A stretch of DNA of 64,000 bases from Kappaphycus alvarezii (taxonomy: Eukaryota; Rhodophyta; Florideophyceae; Gigartinales; Solieriaceae). Positions 54,640-63,910 of the stretch are shown here, one piece after another. The stretch spans positions 248,001 through 312,000 of the forward strand of contig NADL03000039.1 of NCBI GenBank assembly GCA_002205965.3. Direction: 5' to 3'. The number at the start of each line of letters is the position of its first letter. The first letter of the stretch is position 1. A program made the translations under genes and the position numbers. The notes beneath the pieces were generated by a model that did no database searches, was not told where the DNA came from, and saw nothing but the letters and a program-made list of their open reading frames with translations.

Positions 54640-55850
54640 AGAAGAAGAAGACTTTACCAAGCAGAAAAGGGGGCTAGCGGCCCTCAAAAGGGGAAAAATC
54701 TATCCGAGCCGGGAGCAGTTGAGTTGTCGGCAGTTGATCGCGACAGAAGTTCGTTGTTGTACGAGCGAACTGATAATCGTGAACAAGCGATCGCGCTCGA
54801 AGGCAGGGCTACTGCCTTTACGTATTGCGATGTACTCAGCAATTCTGGACAGACCTCGTTCCGCACCGGGACCGGCAGACCCGTATATATCGAAACCATC
54901 GGGTGGAAGTCGATACGTAGTCCGGCGCAGAGGTGGCCATAGCGGAGAGATTTCGCGCGCTCAGATGCAGTAAGGGCAGCGAGGGGCGAGTGAATCCGCT
55001 GTTGGGCGTATGGAGCGGAGTGGGGGCTGACGACAGTGACGAAGTAGCCCTGCGGGACGGGAGAGAACTGGACATCATCGATGTAGATGTCGAGGCGGCG
55101 GCGGGAGTTGGAGGGTCGGGGCAAGTCTTGCGGGAAGGTCCATTCCCGACAGGGCGAATCCCAATTGATAAGCGTGATACCTCGGAAATGAGGCGGTCGC
55201 GAACACAATTGTGGCGCCGAATGGAGCCGTCGGCGCACGGACAGACAGAGGCATGGTGTCCGTAGGAATCCAAGGTGGGGACAGTGCGGAAGTGGGCGGC
55301 GGCGCAATAGGTGCAGGGTTGTGTGCCAGAGAGGATGGGGACACCAAAACGGAGGCAAACCATGGTTCGCCATACTTCAGGAGCGCCCGGGTACCGAGAT
55401 GGCTCTGCGGGAGGTTGTGAAGGGGACAGGAGGCGTGAGAAGAAGCGACGGAAGCTAGGCGGCGGAGTAGCCGGGAGCCTTCGGAGGAGAGAGGTCGACG
55501 GAAGAGAGAAGTCTGGCGCGAAGCGCCTTTGGTCTCGGCAGTAGCAGTTGTCTGGAAGTCAGACAGCCGGGGAAGAAGAGGCGCGAGGCCAGCAAGGACG
55601 GCATGGGGGAAAACTGTCGGGGAGGCTGTATTTGGCCCGGATAGAGGCGAGAGGCATTGAGATCAAGGGCGAGACGTCGAAGCAATCACCAAGGAGGAGG
55701 CGAAGAAGTGGGTAGCAGGAGAGAACAGAGCCAGCGTAGCATGCCTCTGCGATGATTTCTGTTAAGGGAAGTCCGAGCCCTCCCATGCGTAGAGGAACCT
55801 GGGCGGTGAGCCAGTCACTGTCTGGGAGACGACGGTGCATGTCTTCGAGG
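54640..55850 (-). mobile_element. LINE family C, second half
   Basis: The minus frame 55840-55559 begins in the thumb (DWLTAQVPLRMGGLGLPLT, IAEACYAGSVLSC). Next comes an atypical zinc knuckle (CTYCAAAHFRTVP, LDSYGHHASVCPC, with a His doublet), then RRHNCVRDRLI. The frame 55373-54684 has RRRLDIYIDDVQFSP, AALTASERAKSLRYGHLC and the C-terminus. The frame moves at least three times. The sharp start at the thumb is the usual 5' truncation. This copy lies upstream, in reading direction, of the first-half copy, so they are two separate insertions. Confidence 0.7.
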
Positions 55851-55852
55851 GC

Positions 55853-55966
55853 TTCTTATTTTCTGTTTTTCTTTCTCTTTTTTTCTTTTTTTCTCTTTTT
55901 GCTTTTTCGCTTTTTCTTTTTTTCTTTTTTTGTTTTTGTTTTGTTTTGTTTTTGTATTTTTTCCCC
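55853..55966. repeat. T-rich low-complexity tract
   Basis: About 115 bp of T runs broken by single C or G, grading into TTTTGTTTTGTTTTG. It adjoins the 5' end of the LINE C copy. Confidence 0.85.
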
Positions 55967-56001
55967 TTTTAGCTCAGGGTTTAAATTTTAGCGGTCACTG
56001 A

Positions 56002-56131
56002 GGGTATTGCCCATTTGAACTTCGAGCTAAGCACCGAAAGTCCAAAGAGACAAGGGACACCTGCAGTATAATGGGTATTGCCCCTTTGAACTTCGGTATG
56101 CACACCGTAGGTCCAAGGAGACAAGGGACGC
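56002..56131. repeat. Tandem duplication of about 65 bp
   Basis: GGGTATTGCCCATTTGAACT at 56002 and GGGTATTGCCCCTTTGAACT at 56073 start two units that continue with CACCG and GTCCAA-A/G-GAGACAAGGGAC. The copies differ at about ten positions. Confidence 0.85.
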
Positions 56132-56323
56132 TACTGCTTTGAGGACAGAAGAGAGGACAAGGCAACGTGGTGTTTGTGATGTTGGGTTGTTGGTGGGTAG
56201 TGTTTTGGGTTTGGGGGTGGTGGAGTGTGTTGTTTGTGGAGTGGGGGTGATGACTTTTGTGGTCGTTGTTGTTGGTCGAGGCTCACAACCTAGTTGACCA
56301 GCCTTTATATAGAGATTCGCCAT
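56027..56323 (-). CDS. Hypothetical protein, 98 codons
   Basis: ATG at 56323 opens MANLYIKAGQLGCEPRP, then a Thr/Pro-rich stretch (TTHSTTPKPKTLPTNN, from the GT-rich DNA at 56160-56280), then the tandem unit with Ser/Leu-rich text, and a stop at 56027. The low-complexity middle and the repeat at the end make a genuine gene doubtful. A TATA-like TATATAAAGG lies on the minus strand just before the ATG (56302-56312). Confidence 0.25.
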   Translation of the reverse strand: MANLYIKAGQLGCEPRPTTTTTKVITPTPQTTHSTTPKPKTLPTNNPTSQTPRCLVLSSVLKAVASLVSLDLRCAYRSSKGQYPLYCRCPLSLWTFGA

Positions 56324-56539
56324 TTTCTAAAACGCACAAATTGTTACTAAATTCCTAGCAAAATATAAAAAGTAGCCCTTAGACCCCCTTTTTGGCTGTT
56401 TTGAGGCGCCTCTACTGTGGTGTTGTGCAGTGCACGCCACTTGTGGCTCAGAGCCATGCACAGTACTGTACATGGCTCTCGGGACCATAATTTGTGGCCG
56501 CAGGACACCGGCCAACATGAGCCACAGAACATCACCCAA

Positions 56540-56915
56540 ACCCTTTCCCCTTGGAGAGAACGGGGGCAGGGACTGTTATGACGTAACCGTTATCCATCCC
56601 TTGACTTCCGCCCACCTTCCCTCTCTGGCGTGATGCCCACTCAAGGCCCTTAACCATACTCGCCTGGGCAAGGACACTCACTTTGTTGAGTTGATACGTT
56701 CCAAGGGTCCTGGGCATCGCTTCATTGTCCTTCCACTCTCCACGTTGGGGTCTGGCACCCTCCCGCTCGGGACTTCGCCAACCGGGTGGCGACTGGCATT
56801 GCCGCACGGGAATTCGTTGCGATTGGTGATACGCAGCGAACATTGTTCGCTAGTCACACGGCGAGACTCGTCCAGAATAACGCCAGTTGTTTGTTGGAAG
56901 GAGTTTTGAGCGACA
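56540..56915 (+). mobile_element. LINE family E 3' portion
   Basis: GGRDCYDVTVIHPLTSAHLP is the endonuclease position. ALNHTRLGKDTHFVELI, then RFIVLPLSTLGS, then in other frames IAAREFVAIGDTQRTLFA and NNASCLLEGVL complete a C-terminus laid out like family A. Two or three frameshifts and one stop are present. The RPD part is missing on the left. Confidence 0.7.
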
Positions 56916-56984
56916 CTTAGGCCACAATTTGAAATTGTGCATACAGTGTATTCGAGAGAACCTCCAGTGTGATGGTATGTACAG

Positions 56985-57087
56985 TAAATGGTGACCCTAC
57001 TTACAGTAGTCCTAGTCCGCGATTGCTCTAAGGAGGAAAATTAAGTATATCAACCCATTCAAGTAAACCCAATTTAACCCAATTTGC
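56985..57087 (+). repeat. CCCATTCAAGTAAACCC repeat, copy 2
   Basis: CCCTACTTACAGTAGTCCTA, GCGATTGCTCTAAGGAGG, AAAATTAAGTATATCAACCC, then the shared terminus. It matches 62262-62355 at almost every position; 3275-3345 shares the end only. Confidence 0.8.
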
Positions 57088-57089
57088 TC

Positions 57090-57262
57090 CCCTTGGAGAC
57101 TAAACGCAAAACGGGTAACAATAACAAATCTGCTGCGGCTTCGGCAACGATGTCCAATGCGGCGTGCCTATTGGCTGGCCTCCAGCCAGTTTTCTAGCGT
57201 TTTGACGGCTTTCCACCAATCCTTTACATTTTAAGCTTTTACCCACATCACGACATTCCTCA
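57090..57262 (+). mobile_element. LINE scraps: family D piece and family A coding end
   Basis: 57092-57120 (GGAGACTAAACGCAAAACGG) is a shred of family D in the minus orientation. It is followed by a family A coding end (ATGTCCAATGCGGCGTGCC, MSNAACLLAGLQPVF, stop at about 57196) and UTR matching 2680-2790. Confidence 0.7.
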
Positions 57263-57264
57263 GG

Positions 57265-57860
57265 GATTGAGAACAGAACTCGACGGCATGACCATCAAGT
57301 GGCCCTCTTTGCGCAAGACCTACAGAAAGCGGCCCGCCACCCCGCCGTCCAACCGCGGGATGAGGTCCATCGCACAAGGCCAGACATCCGGGCGATGGGA
57401 AGCAGTGGAGGTACGGACTTCTTTGACGTTGCGTTCGTGAACCCGCTGGCTCCTTCCGACAGGAGGGCCCAAACGTTTAATCCGCTCACCTCGCTCAATG
57501 CGGCCGCCTCCGAGAAGCATAGAAGATATGATTTTTTTTATTGCAACCTCCGGGAGAAGAAAGTTCGTGCCTATCCCTATATTTACTCTCGGAGGGTGGC
57601 ACCCGGACGCCTATAGGGTGCTAACCGACGTCGCGCGGAACGTAGTCATTAGAGCGATGGAGACATACGGTAAGGTCCGTACGGTACTTACTCAGAGGCA
57701 CGCTGCCGCGGCCGTAATGTCCAACGCAGCCGGTCTTCTGGGGGGCTTGAGCCTGCTTTTTAGGGTAATTTCAGAGGTATTACTGGGCACCTTGTAGGAT
57801 ATTCCGGGCTACAACCGACCATATTTTTCAAATATTAAATTACCCCACATTTTTGACGCA
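57265..57860 (+). mobile_element. LINE family A endonuclease segment, coding end and type-2 tail
   Basis: RRHDHQVALFAQDLQKAARH, HRTRPDIRAMG, GGTDFFDVAFVNPLAP and TFNPLTSLNAA run in the frame of 57299. A one-frame change at the T run near 57535 moves the text to 57498-57797, with IATSGRRKFVPIPIFTLGGW and RHAAAAVMSNAAGLL. The tail contains GGATATTCCGGGCTACAACC and TTTCAAATATTAAATTACC (type 2). Confidence 0.85.
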
Positions 57861-57864
57861 AAGG

Positions 57865-58075
57865 CACGCGGCAGCAGCCGTCATGTCGAATGCGGCCTGC
57901 TTGATGGTTGGCCTGAAGGTAGCATTTTAGGGAGCGTAGTTCTTTCCGCATTACTGTGCCGGTATACCCTTTTTGAGTCGATTGTGGTTGTCTGGAATAC
58001 CATAAGATAGATTGGATATATCTTCCAAGAGTAAAACACCCAAATGTTCCCCCACATTTTCCCCCTCAGGGATAT
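57865..58075 (+). mobile_element. LINE family A coding end with type-1 3' UTR
   Basis: AGGCACGCGGCAGCAGCCG (RHAAAAVMSNAACLMVGLKVAF, stop at about 57930) and a complete type-1 UTR to TTCCAAGAGTAAAACACCCA and TGTTCCCCC. A good reference for the 3' end of the subfamily. Confidence 0.85.
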
Positions 58076-58204
58076 AGGAGATTGTTAAAATGTTTAATAT
58101 TTCGCTCAGCGACCGAAATCAACTACCAACGCCTCCCTCTCGATCTACCTGCATAGTTCCATAATGGTACCCGCCTAAAAAGCCGACCTCAAGCCAATTA
58201 ACAG

Positions 58205-58440
58205 GCACAAATTACCCATTTTCCTGAGCGTGTTTAGAAAACACCGGGGGATAGCCGAACTGCACTTTTCAATAATTAAAGAACCAAATCAATTCCCCAA
58301 AAACAGACATCTCTGGTCACCATCTAGAAGATTCCGGGTCACATCCGGCAATTTATTTGAACATTAAAGCACCCCACACTTCCCCAGTTTTTTTGGTCTT
58401 GCAAAAATAGGGAACGATTTGGTTCTTTGATTTTTGAAAA
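58205..58440. mobile_element. Three further LINE A tails in a row
   Basis: 58205-58300 (+) is type 3 (GGGGGATAGCCGAACTGCAC). 58305-58385 (+) is type 2 (GATTCCGGGTCACATCCGG). 58390-58440 (-) is type 3 reversed (GGAACGATTTGGTTCTTTG). No coding ends are attached. Confidence 0.65.
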
Positions 58441-58442
58441 GG

Positions 58443-60700
58443 AGGAACGTTTGTCTGTTTTATTCTTGAAAGATATTGCAAAATAAATAGGATAGGTAGA
58501 TTCAAATAATAACAAATAGTTCCAACTTGAATAAATAAATTAATTCCACAGTTGGACTTAGAATGAATAATGAATAGAAAACCAAATTTAATGATAGGTG
58601 ATCGAGGGGAATATTTCGATAGACCGAGGACGTAAAAATATTTCTAAAAACCTAGACTACTTATACTCTACACCAGGGTGAACCTGCTACAAAAATCAGG
58701 TGAGCCGTTCAATAATTTGGGTAGACATAATTCAGGCTCAGCAATAAATATTGCAGTATTTTCTAGTTCTAGGTAAGCAATCATCCAGATAATAATTTGT
58801 TGGTAGTATGAACGCAATAGTTATAGCCTGTATAATATAAAAACCAAACTGTAGGACATTAAAATTATTTCACACTGGATTCAGCATAAAATAGCGCCAT
58901 TGTATATAGATAAAATTATTCCTTGATGATTCACAGTAAATATAAATTGTGGGCCTCAATAAAAAATATTGTTCCACAATTCAGTATCACTGTAGGACAT
59001 CGGGATAGAGATTAAAATATTTGGTCAATTTTCACAGATATATCCGATCTATCCATGGTTTTCCAGCCAGCCACAATCGACTCAAAAAGGGTATACCGAC
59101 TTAGTAATGGGGAATGAACTACGCTCCCTAAAATGCTACCTTCAGGCCAGCCATCAAGCAGGCCGCATTGGACATGACGGCTGCTGCAGCGTGCCTTTGC
59201 ATCAAAACCCCCCGAACCTTTCCGTACGTCTCCAGTGCCCTCACAGCCACGTTCCTTGCCACGTCATTTAGCACTGCACATGCATCCGGGTGCCAACCTC
59301 CAAGAGTGGAGATTGGCACAGGCACGAGCCTACCTCTGGTGGAGGTCGCGATAAAGGATTGATATCTTCTCTGCTTTGCATTTCGCGCCGCATTCAGAGA
59401 GGATCGGGTTGAAGGCCCTCACTCTTCTGTTAGGGAGCGAGGGGATTCACGAAGGTAACATCAAAAAAGTCGGTCCCTCCGCTGCTTCCCATTGCCTGGA
59501 TGTCTGGTCTCGTGCGGTGGAGACCATGGCGTGGCTCTACAACAGGATGACGAGCAGCTCTTGCCAGGTCTTTCGCGAGAAGGGTTACTTGGCGATCGTG
59601 TCGGTTGATCCTTTGGGCTCCATGCAAGCAGTGCATCAGATGATCGCCATGTACATCGAGTGTGTCCGGGCAATTCCTTCTCGGGCATGGCGTGCCAGGG
59701 TGAAAAAGTGGGACTTGACAGTAGTATTGAAGCCACACCGAGAATTCTCGAGGGTCAATGCTTGTCTGTAGTCCGGGGCATGGGGGACAATACACCCATT
59801 CCTTGGCTCCCGGGAGGGCCATAGACGCGCGAAACGCCTGCCTCCTCGAATCCCCAAGAGGAATTCGTTCTTGCACTGCTTCATGGATTGCGTCCGTCAG
59901 CGTCTTTTGCGATGGTTTTTTTGCGAGCAAATTACACTGAACGGGATAATCCTAGACGGCAGGCAAGAGGTCGACCACCTCCGATGGGCATCTGCAGCTG
60001 CTTCGTATGTTCCAGTTCCTTAATAGGCGTTGGGAGCAAGGTCTTGCAAAGCTTGCTAGATGATGAGCTAGAAGCCAAGAACGCCGCAGCCGCGATGTTC
60101 TTCGCGGAGGTGAGTCCGATCCCAAGAGATGGTTTTTTCTTGTCCTTTGGTGTGACCGGCAGCTGGAGTTCTCGGAATACTTCCGAATCCAGTACTCCCC
60201 CTGCCAATTTTCGAACACAGTCCTCCATCATCCTGTCGAACTCTTCCGCTCCTTCTCCAGTGCAAGACGGGGGCACTACCCGCAACAAATAGCCTACTTT
60301 GCAAACGCCAAAACAGTTACGCAGTAGCTGGAATGCCACTTGCCTATTCTCAAGGTCAGCAATGGTCTCGAGGAATGGTCTGAGGGATGAGACATGGTTC
60401 GTAAAGGACCGTGTGGTGTATTCCTTAGTACCGACGGGGGCGTTCAGGACGGAAGTACCCTTGCTGTACTCTTGCTTAATCCCGTCTGGGTAGAGACTCT
60501 GTGCTGACCCTGGAGGGGCTGTAGGCCACCAGACGGTGCACTTCGGCAGCGACAAGTGCAGTCCTCGGCTTTCAGCATCCACGGAGCGAAGTACTTCGAT
60601 GGCTTTGACGAGTTGGTCGTGGCGCCCGATAATGTACCCGTCATCGTGGTACCACAGTTGAAGTAATATATGGGTAAATGGTCTCTATCTCTTTGAACAG
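58443..60700 (-). mobile_element. LINE family A, large copy (catalytic motif to 3' UTR)
   Basis: From right to left: LLQLWYHDDGYIIG with YHDD at 60651-60640, then the open frame 60582-59932 (216 codons) of thumb and linker (LPKCTVWWPTAPPG, FQLLRNCFGVCKVGYLLRVV). The frame 59930-59430 holds the linker, the CCHC knuckle (CPRRNCPDTLDVHGDHLMHC), RTRPDIQAMG and DFFDVTFVNPLAP. The frame 59325-59128 holds the end VPVPISTLGGWHPDA ... SNAACLMAGLKVAF. There are three or four frame breaks. The 3' UTR is split by a solo LTR at 58477-59036. The 5' truncation lies just before the catalytic motif. Confidence 0.9.
58477..59036 (+). mobile_element. Solo LTR, 560 bp, TG...CA with 5-bp target duplication
   Basis: It starts TGCAAAATAA, ends TTTTCACA, and is flanked by GATAT at 58472-58476 and 59037-59041. 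It interrupts the type-1 3' UTR of the family A LINE exactly between AAAGATAT and ATCCGATC, so the empty site is known from the other copies. It is AT-rich, with AATAAA-type motifs and a small stem (AATTGTGG ... CCACAATT) near 58944-58982. The retrotransposon that owns it is not recognised. Relatives lie at 29170, 37319-38205, 46981 and 54438. A fossil that looks whole as an LTR. Confidence 0.8.
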
Positions 60701-60837
60701 TTTTCATTTGTTGTACAGTACATGAGGTTCACTGTGATTCTAAAATTTTCATACGTACAAGAAAACATTTCGTCGGACGGACTGTTGTTTAGTTTCTTTT
60801 GTATCCATCACAATCCCTCGAGCCTGACTGTCGTTCT

Positions 60838-61021
60838 ATGCTGCTTGCAATTGTTGCCACACCTTTATTCTGAACTAAAAGGTGTCAAGAACCGCTCAAC
60901 TAAATGCTCTGCTTGATGACTGGCCTGAAGGTGGCCTGTTAGGGAGCGAAGTTTCTCCCCCCTACTGTGTCGGCATGCCCTTTTCATTCGACTATTGTTT
61001 TTGAAAAACTTTAGGATAGAT
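60838..61021 (+). repeat. 184-bp direct repeat, left copy (contains a LINE A 3' end)
   Basis: ATGCTGCTTGCAATTGTTGC ... TTAGGATAGAT. It matches 61520-61703 with about three small differences (CACCTTTATT against CACTTTATT, GTTTTTG against GTTGTTTG). The right half is a family A coding end and 3' UTR (CTGCTTGATGACTGGCCTGA). The text breaks off at 61021 within the UTR. Confidence 0.9.
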
Positions 61022-61519
61022 TCCCGACTCATCTGGGCATTCGGAGTCCCCCGTGCTACGAATGGATATCTACATACCCGCTGCATACGGGCTTCACAGT
61101 ACCGATATAGCCGTCGACGTTACTGTTGCCCACCCCTCCGCACGCCGCCACATTTCGCCAAGTACGGTTACTGCCGGCGCCGCCGCGACACTCGCAGAGC
61201 GCGAGAAACATCGTCATTACGGCACTTACTGCAACCGAAACGATATCCTCCTCTCCCCCGTCGGGATTGATATCTATGGCGCCTTGGGCGACGACGGTAA
61301 GGCTTTTTTCCGCCGCCTTGCTTCCTTCGCTGCTTCTCGTCGCGGTTCCTCCCCTCATCAGGAGCTCCGCGACTTCGTTACCCGTTTTGCATTTAGTCTC
61401 CAAATAATGCAGGCGCGACAAGTTTCTACCGCCGCCCGCATCCGTAGTTAATTTATAAATACCCTCCGCACGCCTCTGTGCGACATTGTATGACAAATAA
61501 AGATCTACCACCAGGATAG
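61022..61519 (+). mobile_element. LINE family D copy between 184-bp direct repeats
   Basis: The frame 61053-61451 is open for 132 codons: MDIYIPAAYGLHSTDIAVDV, TVAHPSARRHISP, AEREKHRHYGTYCNRNDI, VGIDIYGALGDDGKAFFRRL and RFAFSLQIMQARQVST. It contains the DVTV endonuclease position and the C-terminus. The 3' UTR ends AATAAAGATCTACCACC. The family D copy is 5'-truncated and its left and right neighbours are one 184-bp sequence, as if the target had been duplicated. Confidence 0.9.
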
Positions 61520-61745
61520 ATGCTGCTTGCAATTGTTGCCACACTTTATTCTGAACTAAAAGGTGTCAAGAACCGCTCAACTAAATGCTCTGCTTGATGA
61601 CTGGCCTGAAGGTGGCCTGTTAGGGAGCGAAGTTTCTCCCCCCTACTGTGTCGGCATGCCCTTTTCATTCGACTATTGTTGTTTGAAAAACTTTAGGATA
61701 GATCGAATATATCTTCCAAGGGTAAATCACCCAAACATCTCCCAC
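61520..61745 (+). repeat. 184-bp direct repeat, right copy, continuing the LINE A tail
   Basis: The second copy of the 184-bp unit (61520-61703), which continues without a break into the rest of the type-1 3' UTR (CGAATATATCTTCCAAGGGT, CACCCAAACATCTCCC). This is therefore the original, and the left copy the duplicate. Confidence 0.85.
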
Positions 61746-61749
61746 CAAA

Positions 61750-62254
61750 TGACCTTGTTGCTGTTGTAATAAAGCCTATACTACACGAAATCAGACTCCC
61801 ATGGCAAGCCAAAATCGGTCTCGATACCTAACGTTGTATCATTTCGAGACCGCGCAATCAATAATGCAGTATATCTATGATTACGTTTGAAATTTATTCC
61901 TTCTGTACTCTTCCTTCTCAGCTTGCTTTGCTACCACAAATTGATGTTGTACGATTTATTGCTTCGCATCTATTTGAAACACGGCTCAGGAGTAAAGAAA
62001 GTACGCATCGATGGAAAAGTGGAATAAAATGAAACCCATCTATGATGCTGTTTGTGATTTTGCATTTTGTCTACTTTCAGGGCAAATGATAATATGATGT
62101 GGATGTCTCTCTGCTTACACGCGACCTTGACGACCAGTGCCCGCATAAAATCACAAGTTTTGATAGCAATGGCCGTTTACATAATTTACCTTCTGTGTCT
62201 AGGACTCCCAACCTTTCCATTACTCGCAGTAAACCAACCCGACCCATTAGTAGG
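61750..62254. other. Spacer
   Basis: No recognised element. Short frames 62067-62258 and 62099-62410 run into the repeat at 62262 and lack support. Confidence 0.35.
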
Positions 62255-62358
62255 GTAAGTGATTACCCTACTTACAGTAGTCCTAGTCGGCGATTGCTCT
62301 TAGCAGGAAAATTAAGTATACCAACCCATTCAAGTAAACCCAATTTAACCCAATTTAC
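62255..62358 (+). repeat. CCCATTCAAGTAAACCC repeat, copy 3
   Basis: CCCTACTTACAGTAGTCCTA, CGGCGATTGCTCTTAGCAGG, AAAATTAAGTATACCAACCC. Near-identical to 56985-57087 and followed by LINE A sequence. Confidence 0.8.
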
Positions 62359-62359
62359 C

Positions 62360-62668
62360 CCCTTCTGTGTAAATAGATGGTTAGTTTACTGTGGTAGATA
62401 TGTGGGTTGATACCCAGCAAATTTGTACCGGAGCGTAGTTGTCGTATCATGGTCAAGCCAATTGTGGAACCGTACAATGCGTCGAAAACTGTAGATGGCA
62501 CTCCAATCTGCCACAAGGTGGAAGGAAGGCCAGCCAGCAAACAAGCGGTATTGGAGGGTACTGTCAATACGGAGTGCCGCTGTAAAAGAATGCCTCTAAC
62601 CTTCGAAAACCGTTCCATTGCGCGGGTGGCAACAGTTCTCGCGAGTTCCATGACGACGGAGAACGTTT
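62360..62668 (-). mobile_element. LINE family A 3' end (subfamily of 32995-34085)
   Basis: The minus frame 62651-62355 reads ELARTVATRAMERFSKVRG, RHSVLTVPSNTACLLAGLPS and the same 3' UTR as 33945-34085. It is about 90 percent like the copy at 34625-34965 by eye. The 5' side is cut at about 62668. Confidence 0.85.
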
Positions 62669-62687
62669 ACCTTCTTAATATCTGAGG

Positions 62688-62768
62688 CAAAGGCATGCCG
62701 CAGAGGCAGCAATGTCAAATGCAGCATGCCTGTGGACTAGCATCATGCCATATCTCTGGGTATGATAC
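62688..62768 (+). mobile_element. LINE family A coding end scrap
   Basis: AGGCAAAGGCATGCCGCAG and AATGTCAAATGCAGCATGCC give RHAAEAAMSNAACLW on the plus strand, then a stop near 62766. No UTR type can be assigned. Confidence 0.65.
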
Positions 62769-62769
62769 T

Positions 62770-63120
62770 TGTCGGATTGATCCTGCGATGCTGAATCACT
62801 GATCTTGAAGGAATAATAATAAATAAAAATTACACTGTACTACTGTACATATCTTTTGGAAATAACTGACCTAAAATTTCAAAACATTGCAGAATATCGC
62901 AAGCTCCCGCAAGAAATATTTCACATGTGCGAAGCGTACTATGTGGCTAGGCTTGTGCGCCTCCTATAATACATGAAGTAAAGATGATATTATTATATAT
63001 ACAGTACAGTATACTGTACGGTACATACAAAATTATATTTGTTGTGACTTCGTAGTGTTGCTATACATACTGTTCCGTACAGTATGTACAGTGTAAAATA
63101 GGAAGCTACACACATACATG
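62770..63120. other. AT-rich spacer with TACAGTAC clusters
   Basis: No gene is supported. Clusters at 62831-62845, 62998-63025 (ACAGTACAGTATACTGTACG) and 63072-63092. Confidence 0.4.
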
Positions 63121-63121
63121 G

Positions 63122-63204
63122 TGATAAGTCTTTAGGGGTGTACAATGTTGCAAAGAAGGTTGCGGAGAGGTACATATTCATAAATTAACTTCGAATGCAG
63201 GCGG
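63122..63204 (-). mobile_element. LINE family D tail scrap
   Basis: TGTACAATGTTGCAAAGAAG, GCGGAGAGGTACATATTCAT and AAATTAACTTCGAATGCAGG align with 51629-51700. Only the 3' UTR and the last codons survive. Confidence 0.65.
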
Positions 63205-63284
63205 TACATACATGCAATATACACATAGAAGAGGAAAGTTTTTCCATTGGCTCTGTCTTTTTCGGTACTTTGAGATCGTATGGA

Positions 63285-63425
63285 GAGGGATAAAGGTTTG
63301 GGTGTTATACTCTCGAAAGATATATCCGATCTATCCCATGGTTTTCCAGACAACCGCAATCGACTCAAAAAGGGTATACCCACACAGTAATTGGGAAGGA
63401 ACTACGCTCCATAAAATATGTTCCC
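63285..63425 (-). mobile_element. LINE family A type-1 3' UTR
   Basis: AAAGGTTTGGGTGTTATACT, GATATATCCGATCTATCCC, AGACAACCGCAATCGACTC and GGGTATACCCACACAGTAAT: a complete UTR in reverse. The coding end has been lost at about 63425. Confidence 0.8.
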
Positions 63426-63619
63426 AAGTGCATCAAATAATTAGTAGTCGGCATCGTTTGAAAAGGGGGGGAATTTTGTGTTGCTATACTACTCATGGAT
63501 GTAAGACGGCTATTTTCCGAGACTAGTGGGGGCGAGGTCTTTCTGTTGGAGAGTCTGAAAGGAAGGCAGAGTCAGATGGGAAGATCTCCCAAGGCTGGTA
63601 TGAAGCCATCTGGAAGGCA

Positions 63620-63720
63620 TTACTTGTTAAACGATACCGATGCCGCAGCGTGTCTTTGCATAAGGACAGAACGCACCCGCCCTAAGGTGACTGATATAAT
63701 GAAAATTGTAGATATTCTTT
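63620..63720 (-). mobile_element. LINE family A coding end scrap
   Basis: The minus strand gives GRVRSVLMQRHAAASV, the conserved pre-terminal motif, with the last codons changed. The surroundings are unassigned. Confidence 0.65.
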
Positions 63721-63721
63721 T

Positions 63722-63762
63722 GCATGCTGCGCTGGCTGAGTTGGCATGCTGCGCTGGCTGAG
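63722..63762. repeat. 22-bp tandem duplication
   Basis: GCATGCTGCGCTGGCTGAG stands at 63722-63740 and again at 63744-63762. An exact recent duplication. Confidence 0.9.
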
Positions 63763-63884
63763 CTTTCACTGTACTTACAATTATATTTTTAATTATTTTT
63801 AGAGGGATGCTTTGCACTGTACTGTGGCGTGCAGATTTGGCACATAGGTACTGCATAGGTGCTACAGAATGTGAGGGTTGAAAA

Positions 63885-63910
63885 CTCTATATAAGGGGCT
63901 GTTTGCATGA
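63885..63910 (+). promoter_or_regulatory. TATA-box-like motif near the window end
   Basis: CTATATAAGGGGCTG at 63887-63901 matches the eukaryotic TATAWAAG consensus well. No ORF is visible in the remaining 100 bp, so its gene or LTR promoter would lie beyond the window. A chance match is possible in an AT-rich flank. Confidence 0.4.

Noticed and set aside
56160-56280. GT-rich stretch as a centromere or telomere-like array
   Set aside because: Irregular low-complexity sequence without a repeating unit.
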